Source of the DNA: Flavobacteriales bacterium UBA6969
GTDB lineage: Bacteria; Bacteroidota; Bacteroidia; Flavobacteriales_D; Sanyastnellaceae
Assembly: GCA_002448555.1 (NCBI GenBank)
Contig: DJYV01000028.1
Coordinates: 1 to 17,814 of the forward strand
Length of the DNA: 17,814 nucleotides
Reading direction: 5' to 3'
This document shows positions 14,322-17,814 of the stretch, piece after piece; within the stretch, counting starts at the first letter, position 1, and each line of letters starts with the position of its first letter. The notes beneath the pieces were generated by a model. The model searched no databases. It saw only the letters and a program-made list of their open reading frames with translations, and was not told the origin of the DNA. Both the position numbers and the translations under genes were made by a program.

Positions 14322-14801
14322 TTACTTCAGTGCGCTGCGGATTTCAGCAACAACAATGGTTAAAATGGACAAGCCACCGAGCAAGTAGACAAAGTACAAG
14401 CCGCCACCTGCGAACAGGCTTTCACCGGTGGATACTTTGATGCCACTCGCTTCGTATGAGCGCAACACGGTATCGTCAGCGAACACGTAGAAGCTCAGCA
14501 ATCCGACGACCACGAAGCCCGCAAAACCGATGAGGGAACCCGTCACGCTTTTGGGGTCGCTGGCCAACTTCAGTGCCAAGAAGCCCAAGCCGAACAAAAC
14601 GGCCGCTGCAGCACACGCAGTGCCCACAAAGTAAATGATGTAAAACAAACCGTCGAGGAGGGCGCCGTAGCGCTCCTGGCCTTCGACAAAGGTCTCATCG
14701 GCCCCGCTGCGGGACGTGATCAAGTAGCTCAGCAGCACGCCGGCTACGATGACCCCGATGCGCAGCACCGACAATCCTAAGCGTAATCCTTTATCACCCA
14801 T
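14322..14801 (-). CDS. Unknown four-helix membrane protein in ExbB/ExbD operon
   Basis: The product has 159 residues and no family that I recognise. Four hydrophobic segments are visible at about 9-29, 50-78, 87-107 and 132-152, with a short polar loop carrying RSGADETFVEGQERYG after the first and a loop with TVLRSYEASGIKVSTGE after the third. There is no signal peptide with a cleavage site. It lies between exbB (21 bases upstream) and the first exbD (four bases downstream), so it is very likely part of the same membrane complex or needed for its assembly. I recall similar four-helix hypothetical genes at this position in other Bacteroidota, but no function. It is not ExbB-like: the conserved channel threonines and the GTV motif are missing. 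Confidence 0.85.
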   Translation of the reverse strand: MGDKGLRLGLSVLRIGVIVAGVLLSYLITSRSGADETFVEGQERYGALLDGLFYIIYFVGTACAAAAVLFGLGFLALKLASDPKSVTGSLIGFAGFVVVGLLSFYVFADDTVLRSYEASGIKVSTGESLFAGGGLYFVYLLGGLSILTIVVAEIRSALK

Positions 14802-14822
14802 GATTTCTCTGAGTTATGGGAA

Positions 14823-15692
14823 TTACTTACCCTGCAACTTGCGCTTGTACAACAAGTCGACGAGGTCCATGGAAGCTTCTTCCATGTCCAATACGATGCT
14901 GTCGATCTTGGACAAGATGTAGTTGTAGAAAATCTGGAGGATAATCGCGACGATCAAACCGGATACGGTTGTAATCAAGGCGACCTTAATACCGCCTGCC
15001 ACGATGGATGCGTTGATCGTGTTGGCTTCCGCAATCTTATCGAAGGCCGAGATCATACCGATTACCGTACCCATGAAACCCAACATCGGAGCCAAGGCGA
15101 TGAACAAGCTGATCCAGCTCAAGCCGCGCTCCAACTTGGACATTTCAACGCTGCCGTAGTCCTCAATGGCCTTCGCCACTTCTTCGTAGCTGCCCGCTGA
15201 GCGGTCCAAGCCTTGGTAGAAGATGGTCGCCACTGGGCCTCGGGTGTTGCGGCAAACTTCTTTGGCAGCTTCTTCGCCGCCTTTGCCCAACGCCTCTTCG
15301 ATGCCTTCAACCAACTTGGCGGAGTTGGTGGTCGCCATGTTCAAGTAGATGATGCGCTCGATGGCCAAGGCCAAACCGAGGATCAAACAAATCAATACGA
15401 AGGCCATGAACGTTGCACCACCCTCGATGAAGTACTTCTTCACGGTTTGGTGGAAGCTCAAGACCTCTCGGGTCTCTTCAACGGCTTCTTCGGTGGCAAC
15501 GGCTGGAGCTACAGCTGCTGAATCAACAGCGGCCGAGTCGGCTGCAGTTGAATCTGCAACAGCCAAGAGGGTAGAATCTGTGGCTGCAGAGTCTGCGACC
15601 ACTTCCATCTCAGCGTCCTGGGCGAAAACCGCTACCGGCGCTTGAGCCATCATCAACCCTGCCAGAGCAAGGAGGGTAAACAACTTCTTCAT
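14823..15692 (-). CDS. exbB: MotA/TolQ/ExbB-family proton channel protein with signal peptide and Ala-rich linker
   Basis: The 289-residue protein has a signal-peptide-like start (1-25, ending VFAQ), then a low-complexity acidic linker (about 30-72) made of repeats such as ADSTAADSAAVDSAAV, and then the ExbB core. Three membrane helices are seen at about 93-111, 193-213 and 235-256. The second has the family motif GFMGTVIGMI with Thr209; the third has ITTVSGLIVAI with Thr241/Thr242, expected to line the proton path with the ExbD aspartate. A cytoplasmic loop (about 115-190) includes RGPVATIFYQGL. ExbB pentamers surround an ExbD dimer and use the proton gradient. It is the first gene of the operon and has a strong promoter match. 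The N-terminal extension is unlike E. coli ExbB. Confidence 0.93.
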   Translation of the reverse strand: MKKLFTLLALAGLMMAQAPVAVFAQDAEMEVVADSAATDSTLLAVADSTAADSAAVDSAAVAPAVATEEAVEETREVLSFHQTVKKYFIEGGATFMAFVLICLILGLALAIERIIYLNMATTNSAKLVEGIEEALGKGGEEAAKEVCRNTRGPVATIFYQGLDRSAGSYEEVAKAIEDYGSVEMSKLERGLSWISLFIALAPMLGFMGTVIGMISAFDKIAEANTINASIVAGGIKVALITTVSGLIVAIILQIFYNYILSKIDSIVLDMEEASMDLVDLLYKRKLQGK

Positions 15693-15761
15693 GTAAATCA
15701 GGTTGGTGTTTAATGTCGTGATTTGATGCCTACAGGAGACACTTTAGGTCATGTAGGGGTG

Positions 15762-15792
15762 CAAATGTAATTCGTTGCCTTGCAAGGTGCAA
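15762..15792 (-). promoter_or_regulatory. Promoter of the exbB operon
   Basis: On the minus strand TTG (15790-15792), a 20-base spacer and TACATTTG (15762-15769) fit the Bacteroidota consensus TTG-N17-23-TAnnTTTG exactly. Transcription should start near 15755, giving a leader of about 60 bases before the exbB ATG. A palindrome lies in the spacer (see the repeat entry). Confidence 0.75.
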
Positions 15793-15794
15793 GG
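15778..15794. repeat. Palindrome plus direct repeat inside the exbB promoter
   Basis: CCTTGCAAGG (15778-15787) is a perfect 10-bp palindrome within the spacer of the exbB promoter. On the minus strand CCTTGCA occurs twice in tandem, so the first copy covers the TTG of the -33 element. A regulator bound here would block RNA polymerase. The inner CTTGCAAG recurs upstream of the protease gene (12921-12928). Confidence 0.5.
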
Positions 15795-15850
15795 AATGAA
15801 GTTGAAATCGAAATGAACACCGAATGAACAGCATCTGGCATCGCTCGCTG

Positions 15851-15858
15851 TAGCTTTG
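15851..15858 (+). promoter_or_regulatory. Promoter -7 box directly in front of tatD
   Basis: TAGCTTTG matches TAnnTTTG and ends only four bases before the tatD ATG, so the transcript should start at or next to the start codon. No TTG lies at the proper upstream distance. The remainder of the 170-base gap to exbB holds the exbB promoter and nothing else that I can identify. Confidence 0.55.
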
Positions 15859-15862
15859 CACC

Positions 15863-16642
15863 ATGGCTTTCATCGACACCCACACCCACCTCTACCAGCC
15901 CGCGTTTGACGGCGACCGAGAAGAAGCCATGGCGCGGTGCGCGGAGGCTGGAGTGAACACCCTATTGCTGCCCAACATCGATTGCGCCTCGATTCCCCGC
16001 GTTCATGCGATGATGGACCAATGGCCGGACCGGTGCTTGGGTATGATGGGACTCCACCCCTGCCACGTCAAGGCGGACTCGATGGAAAAGGAATTGACGA
16101 CCATCGAAGGTGCACTTCGCAACTCCGGTCGGCGTTACGTGGCGGTGGGCGAAATCGGATTCGACCTATACTGGGACAAAACAACCCTGGCCATCCAGCA
16201 CGAAGCCTTTGAACGGCAAGTGGCCTCGGCCAAAGAACTCGGCTTGCCCGTCGTCATCCACGTGCGCGAGGCGTTTGAGGCGCTCTTTGAAGCGATGGAT
16301 CGGCTGAATGATGACCGGCTCAGCGGGGTCGTACACTGCTTCACAGGTGATTTGGAACAAGCTCAGCGCGTGCTGGCATACGGTGATTTCTACCTAGGCA
16401 TCGGTGGCGTCGCCACTTACAAAAATGGCGGACTCGACGCGGTCCTCCGGCACGTCGACCGCGATCGAGTGATCCTCGAAACCGACAGCCCCTATCTCGC
16501 GCCTGTGCCTTTCCGCGGCAAGCGCAACGAGTCGGCCTACACAGCAGTGGTTGCCCAGCGCGTGGCGGATTTGTGGGAATGTCCGGTGGCGGATGTGGCG
16601 GCCACAACCACGGCGAACGCCAAGCGGCTGTTTGCGTTGTAA
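15863..16642 (+). CDS. tatD: TatD family metal-dependent hydrolase/DNase
   Basis: The 259-residue product is a TIM-barrel metallohydrolase of the TatD family. Metal ligands are visible: DTHTH (His7, His9), GEIGFD (Glu97), VIHVR (His133), VVHCFTG (His158) and ETDSPYLAP (Asp208). TatD proteins have 3'-5' exonuclease and apurinic-site activities and are linked to DNA repair and degradation. In E. coli there are three paralogues (TatD, YcfH, YjjV) and the sequence alone does not tell which is the closest here. Length is normal. The ATG at 15863 is preceded by a promoter box with almost no leader, so the messenger may be leaderless. The asparaginase gene starts nine bases after the stop and is probably in the same transcript. 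Confidence 0.93.
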   Translation: MAFIDTHTHLYQPAFDGDREEAMARCAEAGVNTLLLPNIDCASIPRVHAMMDQWPDRCLGMMGLHPCHVKADSMEKELTTIEGALRNSGRRYVAVGEIGFDLYWDKTTLAIQHEAFERQVASAKELGLPVVIHVREAFEALFEAMDRLNDDRLSGVVHCFTGDLEQAQRVLAYGDFYLGIGGVATYKNGGLDAVLRHVDRDRVILETDSPYLAPVPFRGKRNESAYTAVVAQRVADLWECPVADVAATTTANAKRLFAL

Positions 16643-16651
16643 TTTCAACCC

Positions 16652-17695
16652 ATGGACCGGAACATCCTCATCATCTATACCGGCGGCACCATCGGCAGCG
16701 TGCAAACAGCGACGGGCGGGTTGGCACCGCTGGATTTTTCGGAAATCCACCGGCACGTGCCTGAATTGGTCCAAGACCACCTGACCATTGAGGCGGTCTC
16801 CTTCGAGCCGCCGATCGACTCCTCCAACATGGGCATGGCTCACTGGGTGGAATTGGCCCGCATGATCCACTCGAGGTACGATGAATTCGATGGATTCGTC
16901 ATCCTGCACGGAACGGATACGCTCGCCTACACCGCGTCGGCGTTAAGCTTCATGCTCGAGGGGTTGCACAAGCCGGTCATCCTCACGGGCAGCCAGTTGC
17001 CCATCGGATTGCCGCGCACGGACGGTCGGGAGAACCTCTTGAGCGCCGTCGAAATCGCCAGCGCGCTACGGCTCGACGCGCCCATCGTGCAGGAGGTTGC
17101 CGTGTATTTTGGTTCTTCCTTGTACCGGGGCAACCGCACCCACAAGGCCAGTGCGGAATCGATGCAGGCCATCATCAGCCCCAACCTGCCGCCGTTGGCT
17201 GAGGCGGGCGTTGACATCCAATTCAACGAGGGAATCTTATTCCGTGATCCCCTCATGCGGCTGAACGTCCAAGAGACGATGGAATCGCGCATCGCATGGT
17301 TGCCGCTGTTTCCCGGACAGTCCACAGAAATCTTGAAACGCATCCTCGATTGGAACGACCTCAAAGGCTTGGTGCTTTCCACCTACGGTTCAGGCAATGC
17401 GCCCACCAATACTGAACTAAAAGCCTTGCTTTCCGACGCAAACAATCGTGGCGTGAGTCTGGTCAATGTGTCCCAATGCAGCCACGGTGCCGTGCACCCC
17501 GAGCGGTACGCGACCGCTCACATGCTCCGTGACTGCGGCGTTATCCCGGGTGGGGACATGACCACCGAGGCGGCCCTCACCAAGCTCATGCATTGCCTCG
17601 GTCAGGGCCTCGAAGGCGACGACCTGCGCAACACCATGCGCAGCAATCTGCGCGGCGAAATCACCAAGTTCAGCCCCGTTGCGCCGGTGCGCTAA
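16652..17695 (+). CDS. ansA: Type I (cytosolic) L-asparaginase
   Basis: The enzyme has 347 residues and hydrolyses L-asparagine to aspartate and ammonia. The first catalytic threonine is Thr13 in YTGGTIGS (9-16), the second is in LHGTDT (85-90, Thr88/Asp89), and GNRTHKAS supplies the conserved lysine. TGSQLPIGLPRTDGREN and the C-terminal GGDMTTEAALTKL are type I features. There is no signal peptide, which supports the cytosolic, housekeeping class over the periplasmic high-affinity class. ATG at 16652 follows the tatD stop by nine bases. Related glutaminase-asparaginases share these motifs, so glutamine activity is possible. The next feature is the tRNA gene on the same strand, with its own promoter 16 bases after the stop. 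Confidence 0.93.
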   Translation: MDRNILIIYTGGTIGSVQTATGGLAPLDFSEIHRHVPELVQDHLTIEAVSFEPPIDSSNMGMAHWVELARMIHSRYDEFDGFVILHGTDTLAYTASALSFMLEGLHKPVILTGSQLPIGLPRTDGRENLLSAVEIASALRLDAPIVQEVAVYFGSSLYRGNRTHKASAESMQAIISPNLPPLAEAGVDIQFNEGILFRDPLMRLNVQETMESRIAWLPLFPGQSTEILKRILDWNDLKGLVLSTYGSGNAPTNTELKALLSDANNRGVSLVNVSQCSHGAVHPERYATAHMLRDCGVIPGGDMTTEAALTKLMHCLGQGLEGDDLRNTMRSNLRGEITKFSPVAPVR

Positions 17696-17710
17696 GCGGG
17701 CTTCGGGAAT

Positions 17711-17743
17711 TTTGGAATCGGACTGAGAAATTCGGTACTTTTG
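17711..17743 (+). promoter_or_regulatory. Promoter of tRNA-Ser
   Basis: TTTG (17711-17714), a 21-base spacer and TACTTTTG (17736-17743) fit the full Bacteroidota promoter consensus. The start site should fall near 17750, about 20 bases before the mature tRNA 5' end. It is the clearest promoter in the window on the plus strand. Confidence 0.75.
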
Positions 17744-17769
17744 CACCCCTTCCGCGTTGCGGTTGGAAC

Positions 17770-17814
17770 GGAGAGGTGGCCGAGCGGCTTAAGGCGCACG
17801 CCTGGAAAGCGTGT
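17770..17814 (+). tRNA. tRNA-Ser(GGA), cut by window end
   Basis: The visible 45 bases form the acceptor 5' strand GGAGAGG (17770-17776), U8-G9, a D arm GCC...GGC, and an anticodon arm with CACGC/GCGTG stem (17797-17801 and 17809-17813) and loop CTGGAAA, giving anticodon GGA (17804-17806) for UCC/UCU serine codons. The GGAGAGGUGGCCGAG start is typical of bacterial tRNA-Ser. The long variable arm, T arm and 3' acceptor strand lie beyond the window. Confidence 0.93.

Noticed and set aside
15520..15600. Possible tandem DNA repeat in exbB
   Set aside because: The repetition is in the Ala/Ser/Asp protein linker with varied codons, so it is low-complexity coding sequence and not a DNA repeat array.

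Overview
The window looks like a core-genome segment of a GC-rich Bacteroidota species, probably related to Flavobacteriales. Four independent signs support this. A secreted protease carries a C-terminal type IX secretion (T9SS) sorting domain. A thioredoxin-reductase-like ferredoxin-NADP reductase sits next to a ferredoxin. The TonB-type motor genes occur as exbB, an unknown membrane gene, exbD, exbD. Several genes have a TAnnTTTG box at the -7 position, which is the Bacteroidota primary sigma factor signature. Genes are tightly packed and no insertion sequence, phage gene or CRISPR array is visible.

Layout. At 1-2541 (+) lies the end of a surface-polysaccharide locus: a truncated nucleotide-sugar dehydrogenase, dTDP-glucose 4,6-dehydratase (rmlB) and a PHP-type (CpsB/YwqE-like) phosphatase. 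At 2538-6362 (-) is a run of six genes, read trmB, an alkyltransferase-like DNA-lesion sensor, the Fe-S carrier ATPase mrp, a NifU C-terminal scaffold, ferredoxin-NADP reductase and a [2Fe-2S] ferredoxin. At 6393-10266 (+) are a GT28/MurG-like glycosyltransferase of unknown role, tadA, the magnesium channel mgtE and a D-2-hydroxyacid dehydrogenase. At 10254-12900 (-) are a lysyl-endopeptidase-type T9SS cargo protease and a small putative lipoprotein. At 13018-15692 (-) is the motor operon exbB, a 4-TM protein, exbD, exbD, with a clear promoter and an intrinsic terminator. At 15863-17695 (+) are a TatD nuclease and a type I asparaginase. The window ends inside tRNA-Ser(GGA), which has its own promoter.

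How the genes work together. The sugar genes supply and control polysaccharide synthesis. The Mrp/NifU pair matures Fe-S proteins, and the reductase/ferredoxin pair moves NADPH electrons to an unidentified acceptor. trmB and tadA modify tRNA and flank the unassigned glycosyltransferase. The ExbB/ExbD set should form an inner-membrane proton channel that powers a periplasmic or outer-membrane machine.

I see no single strikingly novel system. The best leads are the unknown 4-TM protein and enlarged ExbD in the motor operon, the protease-lipoprotein pair, the glycosyltransferase between two tRNA-modifying genes, and a CTTGCAAG palindrome upstream of both exbB and the protease. All positions and translations come from reading the sequence. 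Family names rest on remembered motifs, not database searches.
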